Part shown: piece by piece, positions 17,722 through 25,352 of the stretch | Position numbering within the stretch: the stretch's first letter is position 1 | Layout of the letters: every line of letters starts with the position of its first letter | Assembly (NCBI RefSeq): GCF_001279725.1 | Contig: NZ_LGDE01000447.1 | Location: 88,231 to 152,230, forward strand | DNA: 64,000 nt | Source of the DNA: Streptomyces sp. WM4235 | GTDB taxonomy: Bacteria > Actinomycetota > Actinomycetes > Streptomycetales > Streptomycetaceae | Direction of reading: 5' to 3' | Translations under genes and position numbers: made by a program | Notes under the pieces: generated by a model | The model's input: the letters and a program-made list of their open reading frames with translations, nothing else | Told to the model about the DNA's origin: nothing | The model's database searches: none

Positions 17722-18176
17722 TGATCGAACACCAGCTGATCGGGCTCGACGAGGCTGGCGGGATCTCTCAGGCGGCCGGCGGGTTGGACTGGCTCCTGGA
17801 CGACCTCGTGACGCGCGTCCGCGAGGTCCGACACGCGGTGGTCCTGTCCAACGACGGTCTGGCGGTGGGATCCTCCAGCCGGCTCAGCCGGGAGGACGCC
17901 GAGCACCTGGCCGCCGTGGCCAGCGGCTTCCACAGCCTGGCCAAGGGAGCGGGCCGGCACTTCCGCGCCGGGGGCGTGCGCCAGACGATGGTGGAGATGG
18001 ACGAGGGGTTCCTCTTCGTCGCCGCCGCGGGCGACGGCTCCTGCCTGGCCGTCCTCAGCGCCGGGGGCGCCGACATCGGGCTCATCGCCTACGAGATGGC
18101 CCGGCTGGTCAAGCGGGTCGGCGAGCACCTGGACGCCCCCTCACGGTTCGCGGCGCACCCGCCGGCCGCAGGGTGA
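17721..18176 (+). CDS. cvnB: Conservon roadblock/LC7 protein CvnB
   Basis: 151 residues. The roadblock/LC7 fold (MglB-like GTPase-regulator family) is recognisable: LDWLLDDLVTRVREVRHAVVLSNDGLAVGSS, EDAEHLAAVASGFHSLAKGAGRHF, VRQTMVEMDEGFLFVAAAGDGSCLAVLS. In conservons CvnB likely regulates the GTPase-like CvnD and contacts the CvnA kinase. The start ATG 17721 shares its A with the cvnA stop codon (TGATG), and an AAGGAG ribosome-binding site lies within the cvnA end. The stop overlaps cvnC by four bases. Confidence 0.93.
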   Translation: MIEHQLIGLDEAGGISQAAGGLDWLLDDLVTRVREVRHAVVLSNDGLAVGSSSRLSREDAEHLAAVASGFHSLAKGAGRHFRAGGVRQTMVEMDEGFLFVAAAGDGSCLAVLSAGGADIGLIAYEMARLVKRVGEHLDAPSRFAAHPPAAG

Positions 18177-18577
18177 GCGCGGCCGTCAGACCGGTGAACG
18201 GCCAGTGGTTCGACACCGAGGCGGGGCCGCTCGTCCGGCCTTACGCCATGACCGGCGGACGCACCAAACCGGGACCGCACGGCGTCCGCTTCGACCTGAT
18301 CGCACTGGTCGCCGTGGCGGACCCCGAGGGCGGCGACGAGGCGACCGAGTCCCTGTGGGGACCCGAACACCGTGCGCTGCTCGGATTGTGCCGCGACGAG
18401 ACCCAGTCGGTGGCGGAACTCGCCGCCGACGCGGACCTGCCCGTGGGTGTGGTGCGGGTGTTGCTGGGCGACCTGCTGGAGGCCGGGCACGTCAAGGTCA
18501 GCCGCCCGGTACCGCCCGCGCAACTGCCCGACGAGCGGATTCTGCGTGAAGTCATCGAAGGATTGCGAGCGCTGTGA
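18173..18577 (+). CDS. cvnC: Conservon DUF742 protein CvnC
   Basis: 134 residues starting at GTG 18173, a GTGA overlap with the cvnB stop. DUF742 hallmarks are VRPYAMTGGRTKP near residue 20, then FDLIALV, and a winged-helix-like half LLGLCRDETQSVAELAADADLPVGVVRVLLGDLLEAGHVKV, ending ILREVIEGLRAL. Function is not settled; the winged-helix-like part suggests DNA or protein binding. The stop overlaps the cvnD start. Confidence 0.93.
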   Translation: MSAAVRPVNGQWFDTEAGPLVRPYAMTGGRTKPGPHGVRFDLIALVAVADPEGGDEATESLWGPEHRALLGLCRDETQSVAELAADADLPVGVVRVLLGDLLEAGHVKVSRPVPPAQLPDERILREVIEGLRAL

Positions 18578-19230
18578 TGGGACTGCACCACAACGGATCC
18601 ACCGGGTCCGGTCCGGAAGTGGAAGAGGACGAGGAAGTGGCGGCGCTCGCGCTGAAGATCCTCGTGGCGGGTGGCTTCGGCGTCGGGAAGACCACGCTGG
18701 TGGGCGCGGTCAGCGAGATCCGACCACTGCGCACGGAGGAACCGCTCAGCGAGGCGGGCCAACTCGTCGACGACACCGGAGGCGTCGATCGGAAGACCAC
18801 CACGACGGTGGCCATGGACTTCGGGCGCATCACCATCCGCTCGGGCCTGTCGCTGTACCTGTTCGGCACGCCGGGACAGGACCGGTTCTGGTTCCTGTGG
18901 GACGAGATGTCGCAAGGAGCCCTCGGAGCGGTGGTGTTGGCCGACACGCGCAGGCTGGAGGACTGCTTCCCGGCCGTGGACTACTTCGAGCACCGCCGCA
19001 TCCCGTTCGTCGTGGCCGTCAACTGCTTCACGAACGCGCGGCGTTACGCCTCGAACGAGGTGGCGCGGGCCTTGGACCTGGAACAGGGCACGCCCGTGGT
19101 GCTGTGCGACGCCCGGGACAAGGACTCGGGGAAGGAAGTGCTGATCAGACTGGTCGAGTATGCCGGGCGGATGCACACCGCCCGGCTGCTCGCGTCGGTG
19201 GGTTCGGGTACGCAGGCCGGGCCGGAGTGA
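18574..19230 (+). CDS. cvnD: Conservon GTPase-like ATP/GTP-binding protein CvnD
   Basis: 218 residues from GTG 18574 (ATG 18577 also possible), overlapping the cvnC stop. Small-GTPase-like motifs are P-loop GGFGVGKTT near residue 35, a Thr-rich switch region KTTTTVAMDFG, switch II FGTPGQDRFWFLWDEM and VVAVNCF where NKxD would be, so G4 is degenerate as in other CvnD proteins. This is the last gene of the four-gene conservon. A leftward oxidase gene ends 38 bases further on. Confidence 0.93.
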   Translation: MMGLHHNGSTGSGPEVEEDEEVAALALKILVAGGFGVGKTTLVGAVSEIRPLRTEEPLSEAGQLVDDTGGVDRKTTTTVAMDFGRITIRSGLSLYLFGTPGQDRFWFLWDEMSQGALGAVVLADTRRLEDCFPAVDYFEHRRIPFVVAVNCFTNARRYASNEVARALDLEQGTPVVLCDARDKDSGKEVLIRLVEYAGRMHTARLLASVGSGTQAGPE

Positions 19231-19268
19231 CGGACGTGGGCGGCGTGCGGATGTCGACGGGCGCCGGC

Positions 19269-19706
19269 TCAGACCGCCACGTCGGCCATCGCGATCACCT
19301 TGTCGATGGTCACGCGAACGAGGAGTTCCCCGTCGACCGCGTTGCGCCGACCGAAGGCCTCGGCGCGCTCCTCGCCCATGTACCGACCCCCGATCCTCGT
19401 CGCCCAGGTCAGCATCTCCTCCTCGTGGCCGGTGTACTCGACGAGCTCGGCGCGGCCCTGGAGGACGACGTAGGAGAAGGGCGGCCGGTCGTCGTCCACG
19501 CAGAGGGCGACCCGCCCGTCCCGGGCCAGATTCCGACCCTTGACGGTGTCACGACCGGTGTTGAACACGAAGGCGTCACCATCGAGAACGAACCAGATGG
19601 GGGCGATGTGCGGGCTCCCGTCCGCACGGACGGTGGAGAGCTTCCCGGTGCGGGTGGAATGCGAGACGAACGCCCGCCATTCCTCTTCAGTCATCTTCTT
19701 CGTCAT
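19269..19706 (-). CDS. PPOX-class (pyridoxamine-phosphate-oxidase-fold) FMN or F420-dependent oxidase
   Basis: 145 residues from ATG 19706, with an AAGGAGGA ribosome-binding site. The split-barrel signature TGKLSTVRADGSPHIAPIWFVLDGDAFVFNTGRDTVKGRNLARDGRVALCVDDD is clear, followed by VVLQGRAELVEY and a C-terminal LLVRVTIDKVIAMADV. In actinobacteria such proteins are F420-dependent reductases, biliverdin reductases or FMN oxidases. It lies antisense between cvnD and a second cvnB-like gene, interrupting what would otherwise be one signalling block. Confidence 0.87.
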   Translation of the reverse strand: MTKKMTEEEWRAFVSHSTRTGKLSTVRADGSPHIAPIWFVLDGDAFVFNTGRDTVKGRNLARDGRVALCVDDDRPPFSYVVLQGRAELVEYTGHEEEMLTWATRIGGRYMGEERAEAFGRRNAVDGELLVRVTIDKVIAMADVAV

Positions 19707-19812
19707 GGGTCCATCCTCCTTGCCGGAAAGCCGCTGGTGGGGAAGGCTGGCGGCACGACCAAGCGGGGTGGGACGCGGCCACGTCGGCCGCGTCGACGGG
19801 GAGGGGCTGGAA

Positions 19813-20211
19813 ATGGCACTGGACAAGCAGCTCGATTGGCTACTGGACGACCTGACGCGCAGGGTCCCGCAGGTCCGGCACGCCGTGGTGCTGTCGAACG
19901 ACGGGCTGGTGACCGGGGCGAGCGCCGGGCTGGCACGGGAGGACGCGGAGCATCTCGCCGCCGTCGCGGCCGGGTTGCAGAGCCTGGCCAAGGGGTCCGG
20001 ACGGCACTTCCGGGCGGGCGAGGTGCGCCAGACGATGGTCGAGTTCGACGAGGGGTTCCTGTTCGTCGTCGCGGCGGGCTCGGGTAGCTGTCTGTGCGCG
20101 CTCAGCGCGGCCGAGGCGGACATCGTGCAGGTCGCGTACGAGATGACCCTGATGGTGAACCGGGTGGGCGAACACCTGGGCGTCGCGGAACGACGCATCA
20201 CGGGGGGCTGA
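19813..20211 (+). CDS. Second roadblock/LC7 (CvnB-like) protein
   Basis: 132 residues from ATG 19813, with GAGGGG six bases upstream. Nearly collinear with the CvnB at 17721: both have LDWLLDDL, VRHAVVLSNDGL, EDAEHLAAVA, SLAKGxGRHFRAG and VRQTMVE(M/F)DEGFLFV. It lacks the first 17 residues of CvnB. The similarity suggests duplication of cvnB within this locus. It stands alone, without cvnC/D partners, so it may be an alternative partner for CvnA or CvnD. Confidence 0.9.
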   Translation: MALDKQLDWLLDDLTRRVPQVRHAVVLSNDGLVTGASAGLAREDAEHLAAVAAGLQSLAKGSGRHFRAGEVRQTMVEFDEGFLFVVAAGSGSCLCALSAAEADIVQVAYEMTLMVNRVGEHLGVAERRITGG

Positions 20212-20280
20212 GAACGGCCTGGACCGCGAGCCGGATCGGACCCGGGCCGGGACTCGGATCGGACCCGGATCGCCCCGTCC

Positions 20281-20328
20281 AACGGCCGGACCAACGGCCG
20301 GACCAACGGCCGGACCAGGGGCTGGACC
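20281..20328. repeat. 12-bp tandem repeat, three exact copies plus one degenerate
   Basis: AACGGCCGGACC occurs at 20281-20292, 20293-20304 and 20305-20316, then AGGGGCTGGACC at 20317-20328. It is located in the spacer between the second roadblock gene and the DUF6397 gene, about 110 bases before the latter. Confidence 0.9.
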
Positions 20329-20353
20329 AGGAGTTCGGGGCCGCGACCGAGAG

Positions 20354-20362
20354 TTATCCACA
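20354..20362 (+). promoter_or_regulatory. Single DnaA-box-like 9-mer
   Basis: TTATCCACA at 20354-20362 matches the E. coli DnaA-box consensus exactly. It lies in the promoter region of the DUF6397 gene. No cluster of further boxes is seen, so it is not an origin; a regulatory DnaA site or chance match are both possible. Confidence 0.35.
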
Positions 20363-20435
20363 GGCCTCGCCGCGTCCGTCGCGCTGAGTTACGGTCTTCA
20401 CACAGAGTGATCGCCACTCGTGGGGGGAGACCGTG

Positions 20436-21293
20436 ATGAGGATGGAAACGCAGGACCGTGCGGTGACGGTACCGGACGAGCGGGAATCGGGTCCGCGAGC
20501 ACCGGCCGGGCCGGCACCGGGCGTGTCTTCGGAGGTGCTGGTCGGCGGTGTCAGGGCCGCGCGAGAGCTGGGCCTGGGACGGGGCGAGTTGGCCCGGGCC
20601 GTACAGCTGGGACTGGTGCGCGCCGGGCGTCGGGCGCCGAGCGGGGCCGCACGGTTCACGCGGGCCGAGTTGGAGCGGGTGACGGCGGCCGAGGGCTTTC
20701 CGGAAGTCCTGCGCGCGCGGGTCGAGACCGTGGCCGGCGCCGACGCCGGGGCCGAGGTGCTCGGTGTGGGGCCGAGCCGGTTCACCCGGCTCGCGCGCTG
20801 TGGGCACATCATCCCGATCGGCTACCGGATCAACCGCTACCGCGCCGTCGTGTGGCTCTACCTGGCCGCCGAACTGCGGGCGTTCGCCGTCCGGGACGCC
20901 GGCATGTTGCGAGGGACGGCGTCCCCGGAGGATCGGGAGCTGGTCGCGGCCAAAGGTGACCTGCGCCCGCGCAAATGGCGTGAGCGGCATGTGGAGTTGC
21001 TGCTGAGACGCACCACCGACCCCTGGGAGCGGGCTGCCGTGCTCGCGTCCGTCCTCCCGACGGACGCGGTGCGGGAGGTGGTGCCCGATCCGGCCGAACG
21101 CATCGTGCTCGCGGCTTTGGCACCGTCTCCGCCCTACGGCCACCCGAGGGTCCCGGCGGCCGCCGTCGTGGCGGAGTCGCTGCTGAGGGCACGGCCGCCG
21201 GACGAGATCCGGTGGTACCGCGCCGGCCTGGACTTCGCCCTGACCGGCGCTCGGGGTCAGTCGAAGTCCACCGGGGAGAGGGGGCCGACGTAG
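20436..21293 (+). CDS. DUF6397 family protein
   Basis: About 285 residues. The family pattern is visible: VRAARELGLGRGELARAVQLGLVRA followed by a second helix-turn-helix-like unit AGAEVLGVGPSRFTRLARCGHIIPIGYRINRYRAVVWLYLAAELRAF, then RKWRERHVELLLRRTTDPWERAAVLASVL. Two related helical DNA-binding-like halves suggest a regulator, but no function is established. GTG 20433, ATG 20436 and ATG 20442 are all possible; a GGGGGGAGA ribosome-binding site at about 20422-20430 favours 20436. The 3' end overlaps the convergent YchJ gene by 37 bases. Confidence 0.8.
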   Translation: MRMETQDRAVTVPDERESGPRAPAGPAPGVSSEVLVGGVRAARELGLGRGELARAVQLGLVRAGRRAPSGAARFTRAELERVTAAEGFPEVLRARVETVAGADAGAEVLGVGPSRFTRLARCGHIIPIGYRINRYRAVVWLYLAAELRAFAVRDAGMLRGTASPEDRELVAAKGDLRPRKWRERHVELLLRRTTDPWERAAVLASVLPTDAVREVVPDPAERIVLAALAPSPPYGHPRVPAAAVVAESLLRARPPDEIRWYRAGLDFALTGARGQSKSTGERGPT

Positions 21294-21658
21294 ACCCAGG
21301 CCCCCTCCTCGCGGGAGAAGCCGCTGTGCTCGTGCAGGGACCCGGTGTGCCGGCCCTCTCGGTAGTGCGCCCGGAACTCCACCGCGCCCTGCGTCTCGAA
21401 CATGCCGCCGCGTTCGGTGGCGAGGATCTCCAGACGTTCCCAGCGCTGCCCGGGATCCAGTTCGAGCCGGTCCGGGCGGGTGGACGGGTGCCAGGAACGG
21501 AGCAGGTAGGCGGTGTCACCGACCGCGAAGGCGCTGAAGCGAGAACGCATCAGCAGCACCGCGGTGGGCGCCTGCCGCTCACCGGAGTGGAAGCGGCCGC
21601 AGCACTCCGGGTAGGTGGCGGGCAACCCGCAGGGACAGGGGAGGACCGGGGTTGACAT
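21257..21658 (-). CDS. YchJ family protein (UPF0225, SEC-C motif)
   Basis: 133 residues from ATG 21658. The N-terminal metal-binding SEC-C-like motif is PCPCGLPATYPECCGRFHSGE, followed by the YchJ core PTAVLLMRSRFSAFAVGDTAYLLRSWHPSTRP, then VEFRAHYREG and HEHSGFSREEGAWVYV. A small zinc-binding protein of unknown role. It lies downstream of tesB on the same strand after an 80-base spacer of tandem repeats. The frame stays open upstream through those repeats, so a longer N-terminus cannot be excluded. Confidence 0.85.
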   Translation of the reverse strand: MSTPVLPCPCGLPATYPECCGRFHSGERQAPTAVLLMRSRFSAFAVGDTAYLLRSWHPSTRPDRLELDPGQRWERLEILATERGGMFETQGAVEFRAHYREGRHTGSLHEHSGFSREEGAWVYVGPLSPVDFD

Positions 21659-21673
21659 GGGCGTGCTCAGCTC

Positions 21674-21736
21674 TTCGTGGACGGGCCGGACGACTTCGTG
21701 GACGGGTTGGGCGACCGCGTGGACGGGTCGGGCGAC
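21674..21736. repeat. Three 21-bp tandem repeats between tesB and ychJ
   Basis: Units at 21674-21694, 21695-21715 and 21716-21736 share CGTGGACGGG and end in GCGAC or ACGAC. They fill the spacer between the tesB stop (21739) and the ychJ start (21658). In the ychJ frame they would encode three VxxPVHx heptads, a multiple of three that keeps the frame open. Confidence 0.85.
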
Positions 21737-21738
21737 TG

Positions 21739-22617
21739 CTACTTCTTGGGGGCGTACGGGCGGAAGAGACCTTCCTGGACCACGGAGACCAGCAGCCTGC
21801 CCTCCAAGTCGTAGATACGACCGCGAGCCAGGCCCCGACCGCCGTGCGCGATGGGGGACTCCTGGTCGTACAGGAACCACTCGTCGGCCCGGAACGGCCG
21901 GTGGAACCACATGGCGTGGTCCAGCGAGGCCATGTCGAAGCCGCGCATGCCCCACAGGGGCTCCACCGGGATGCGCACGGCATCGAGGAGGGTCATGTCA
22001 CTGGCGTAGGTGAGGGCGCAGGTGTGCACGAGCGGATCGTCGCCGAGCGGGCCGACCGCCCGCATCCACACCGCGCTGCGCGGGTCGGCGTCCTTCAGCT
22101 CCCCGGGAGTCCATCGGAGCCGGTCCACGTAGCGGATGTCGAAAGGCTGGCGGCGGGCCATCCGCTCCAGGGCCTCGGGCAGGGCCCCCAGATGCTCGCG
22201 GATCTCCTCCGCGACCGTCGGAAGCGTGTCCGGGTGCGGGAAGTCGAGGCGAGGGGGCAGCTGGTGCTCGATGCTGCCCTCCTCCGGATGATGGAAGGAG
22301 GCGGTCAGATTGAAGATGGTCTTGCCCTGCTGGACCGCGGTGACACGACGCGTCGTGAAGGAACGCCCGTCACGCACCCGTTCCACCTGGTACACGATGG
22401 GCACCCCGGGGATGCCGGGGCGCAGGAAGTACGCGTGCAGCGAGTGGACCGGGCGGTCCGTCTCGGTCGTGCGGCCCGCGGCCACCAGTGCCTGGCCGGC
22501 GACCTGCCCGCCGAAGACGCGCTGGAGGGATTCCTGGGGGCTCGCGCCCCGGAAGATGTTGACCTCGATCTGCTCCAGATCGAGCAGATCGACCAGTCTC
22601 TCGGCGGGGTTCGTCAT
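21739..22617 (-). CDS. tesB: Acyl-CoA thioesterase II
   Basis: 292 residues from ATG 22617. A double hot-dog protein hydrolysing acyl-CoA in the cytosol. First half: IFRGASPQESLQRVFGGQVAGQALVAAGRTT and VHSLHAYFLRPG. Second half: TCALTYASDMTLLDA (the catalytic Asp) and MASLDHAMWFHRPFRADEWFLYDQESPIAHGGRGLARGRIYDLEGRLLVSVVQEGLFR, typical for TesB. Length matches E. coli TesB. It lies 70 bases downstream of the helicase gene end region on the same strand, and the two are probably transcribed together. Confidence 0.93.
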   Translation of the reverse strand: MTNPAERLVDLLDLEQIEVNIFRGASPQESLQRVFGGQVAGQALVAAGRTTETDRPVHSLHAYFLRPGIPGVPIVYQVERVRDGRSFTTRRVTAVQQGKTIFNLTASFHHPEEGSIEHQLPPRLDFPHPDTLPTVAEEIREHLGALPEALERMARRQPFDIRYVDRLRWTPGELKDADPRSAVWMRAVGPLGDDPLVHTCALTYASDMTLLDAVRIPVEPLWGMRGFDMASLDHAMWFHRPFRADEWFLYDQESPIAHGGRGLARGRIYDLEGRLLVSVVQEGLFRPYAPKK

Positions 22618-22687
22618 CAGGGGTTCTCCACTGTCGTGTCCGGCGGAATCGGCGGGCCCGGCGACGCCGGCGGCCTGCGGGGACGGA

Positions 22688-25216
22688 TCAGAGGCCGAGC
22701 TCACCGACCGCGGTGACCCGGATGACCGCCCGGCCCTCCTCGTCGGAGGCCGCGAGGTCGACCTCGGCGCTGATGCCCCAACCATGGTCACCGGCGGGGT
22801 CGGCGAAGGCCTGGCGGACGCGCCACAGGCCGTGCTCCGCGTCCTCCTCGATCTGCAGCAGCTTCGGGCCGCGCGCGTCGGGGCCGGTGCCCAGGTCGTC
22901 GTACTCGTCCCAGTAGCCGTCCAGGGCCTCGCCCCAGGCATCGGCGTCCCAGCCGGACTCCCCGTCAAGCTCGCCGAGCACGTTGACGTGGTCCAGGGCG
23001 GCCAGCTCGACGCGACGGAACATGGCGTTGCGGACCAGGACACGGAAGGCGCGGGCGTTCGCGGTGACCGGCTTGACCTGGTCGGCCTTCTCCTGGGCCT
23101 GCTCCGCCGTCTCCACCTCGGGGTTCGCCAACTGCTCCCACTCGTCGAGCAGACTGGAGTCGACCTGGCGGACCAGCTCGCCCAGCCAGGCGATGAGGTC
23201 CTGGAGGTCCTCGGACTTGAGGTCGTCCGGGATGGTGTGGTCCAGGGCCTTGTACGCGCTCGCCAGGTAGCGCAGGACGATGCCCTCGGTACGGGCCAGC
23301 TCGTAGTAGGAGGTGAACTCCGTGAAGGTCATCGCCCGCTCGTACATGTCACGGATGATCGACTTCGGCGAGACGGGGTGGTCGCGTACCCACGGGTGGC
23401 TCTTGCTGTACACGTCGTAGGCGTGCAGGAGGAGCTCTTCGAGGGGCTTGGGATAGGTGACGTCCTGGAGCCGTTCCATCCGCTCCTCGTACTCGATCCC
23501 GTCGGCCTTCATCGCGCCCACGGCCATGCCGCGTTCCTTGTTCTGCTGGGCGGCCAGGATCTGGCGCGGGTCGTCCAGCGTGGACTCGACGACCGAGACC
23601 ATGTCCAGCGCGTAGGAAGGGGACTCCGGGTCCAGCAGGTCGAAGGAGGCCAGCGCGAAGGTGGACAGCGGCTGGTTCAGCGCGAAGTCCTGCTGGAGAT
23701 CGACGGTCAGCCGGATGGTACGGCCCTCGGCGTCCGGGGTGTCGAGCTTCTCCACGACACCGCCGTCCAGCAGCGAACGGTAGATCGCGATGGCCCGGCG
23801 GATGTGCCTCAGCTGCGCCTTGCGCGGCTCGTGGTTGTCCTCCAGCAGGTGCCGCATGGCCTTGAACGCGTCGCCGGGGCGGGCGATGACCGACAACAGC
23901 ATGATGTTGGTGACCTTGAAGCGCGAGGTCAGCGCCTCCGGGTCGGCGGCGATCAACTTCTCGAACGTGGTGTCCGACCAGGCCACGAAGCCCTCGGGGG
24001 CCTTCTTGCGGACCACCTTGCGGCGCTTCTTCGGGTCGTCGCCCGCCTTCGCGAGGGCCTTCTCGTTCTCGATGACGTGCTCGGGCGCCTGCGCCACCAC
24101 ATAGCCCGCCGTGTCGAAGCCGGCCCGACCGGCGCGGCCGGCGATCTGGTGGAACTCGCGGGCGCGCAGCGTCCTGACCCGGGTGCCGTCGTACTTGGTG
24201 AGCGCGGTGAACAGCACGGTGCGGATGGGCACGTTGACGCCGACCCCGAGGGTGTCGGTACCGCAGATGACCTTCAGCAGGCCCGCCTGCGCCAGCTTCT
24301 CCACCAGGCGCCGGTACTTGGGCAGCATGCCCGCGTGGTGGACGCCGATGCCGTGGCGGACGTAGCGGGAGAGGTTCTGGCCGAACTTGGTGGTGAAACG
24401 GAAGTTGCCGATCAGCTCCGCGATCTTGTCCTTCTCCTCGCGGGTGCACATATTGATGCTCATCAGGGACTGCGCCCGCTCGACCGCCTGGGCCTGGGTG
24501 AAGTGCACGATGTACACCGGTGCCTGCCGGGTCTCCAACAGCTCGGTGATGGTCTCGGTGATCGGCGTGGTGACGTACTCGTACGACAGCGGGACGGGCC
24601 GGGTCGCGGAGCGGACCACCGAGGTGGGACGGCCGGTGCGCCGGGTCAGGTCCTCCTCGAACCGCTTCATGTCGCCGAGGGTCGCCGACATCAGGACGAA
24701 CTGTGCCTGCGGAAGCTCCAGCAGCGGGATCTGCCAGGCCCAGCCCCGGTCCGGCTCGGCGTAGAAGTGGAACTCGTCCATGACGACCTGGCCGATGTCG
24801 GCGTACTTGCCGTCGCGCAGCGCGATGGACGCCAGCACCTCGGCGGTGCAGCAGATGACCGGGGCGTCCGAGTTCACGGAGGCGTCACCCGTCAGCATGC
24901 CGACGTTCTCGGTGCCGAAGAGCTTGCACAGGTCGAAGAACTTCTCCGACACGAGGGCCTTGATCGGCGCGGTGTAGAAGGTGACCTTGTCCTGGGCCAG
25001 CGCGGTGAAGTGCGCGCCGGCCGCCACCAGGCTCTTGCCGGAGCCGGTCGGGGTGGAGAGGACCACGTTCGCCCCGGAGACGACCTCGATCAGTGCCTCC
25101 TCCTGCGCCGGGTACAGGGTGATGCCCTGGCCCTCCGCCCACGAGGAGAAGGCCTCGAAGAGGGCATCGGGGTCGGCGTTCGGCGGGAGCTGATCAATGA
25201 GGGTCACACCCCCCAT
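22688..25216 (-). CDS. DEAD/DEAH-box helicase, Ski2-like, with C-terminal DUF3516
   Basis: 842 residues. Superfamily 2 motifs in order: I TPTGSGKSLVAAG near residue 55, Ia TAPIKALVSEKFFD, Ib GDASVN, II VVMDEFHFYAEPDRG (DEFH box), III SATLGD, then the second RecA domain with HHAGMLPKYRRLVEKLA, GTDTLGVGVNVP and motif VI QIAGRAGRAG near 355. The last 350 residues are the actinobacterial DUF3516 domain. Relatives are Ski2/HelY-type RNA or DNA helicases of uncertain role. ATG 25216 is listed; GTG 25207 (VTLIDQLPP) agrees better with the N-terminus I remember for homologues. Confidence 0.9.
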   Translation of the reverse strand: MGGVTLIDQLPPNADPDALFEAFSSWAEGQGITLYPAQEEALIEVVSGANVVLSTPTGSGKSLVAAGAHFTALAQDKVTFYTAPIKALVSEKFFDLCKLFGTENVGMLTGDASVNSDAPVICCTAEVLASIALRDGKYADIGQVVMDEFHFYAEPDRGWAWQIPLLELPQAQFVLMSATLGDMKRFEEDLTRRTGRPTSVVRSATRPVPLSYEYVTTPITETITELLETRQAPVYIVHFTQAQAVERAQSLMSINMCTREEKDKIAELIGNFRFTTKFGQNLSRYVRHGIGVHHAGMLPKYRRLVEKLAQAGLLKVICGTDTLGVGVNVPIRTVLFTALTKYDGTRVRTLRAREFHQIAGRAGRAGFDTAGYVVAQAPEHVIENEKALAKAGDDPKKRRKVVRKKAPEGFVAWSDTTFEKLIAADPEALTSRFKVTNIMLLSVIARPGDAFKAMRHLLEDNHEPRKAQLRHIRRAIAIYRSLLDGGVVEKLDTPDAEGRTIRLTVDLQQDFALNQPLSTFALASFDLLDPESPSYALDMVSVVESTLDDPRQILAAQQNKERGMAVGAMKADGIEYEERMERLQDVTYPKPLEELLLHAYDVYSKSHPWVRDHPVSPKSIIRDMYERAMTFTEFTSYYELARTEGIVLRYLASAYKALDHTIPDDLKSEDLQDLIAWLGELVRQVDSSLLDEWEQLANPEVETAEQAQEKADQVKPVTANARAFRVLVRNAMFRRVELAALDHVNVLGELDGESGWDADAWGEALDGYWDEYDDLGTGPDARGPKLLQIEEDAEHGLWRVRQAFADPAGDHGWGISAEVDLAASDEEGRAVIRVTAVGELGL

Positions 25217-25352
25217 CTTGCCTGGCTTCGGACCGGATGAGGCAACCGGCGGGAGGAAAGAAGATCATCGACGGTACGCTGTGCCGTCCACACGGCCCGG
25301 ACGAAACCGTCGACGGGCCCTGACCATCACAGAACCGGGGCGGGGAAACACC

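Noticed and set aside
20281-20328. CRISPR-like array
   Set aside because: The repeats are directly adjacent 12-mers with no unique spacers and no cas genes nearby.
20354-20362. Replication origin suggested by a perfect DnaA box
   Set aside because: Only one clear box was seen and no dnaA, dnaN or parAB genes are nearby; kept only as a possible regulatory site.
22310-25240. A 976-codon rightward open frame antisense to the helicase and TesB genes
   Set aside because: It has no ribosome-binding site and low-complexity composition rich in Arg, Gly, Val, Asp and Leu. It mirrors the opposite-strand codon bias. The leftward frames contain complete, recognisable helicase and thioesterase motifs.
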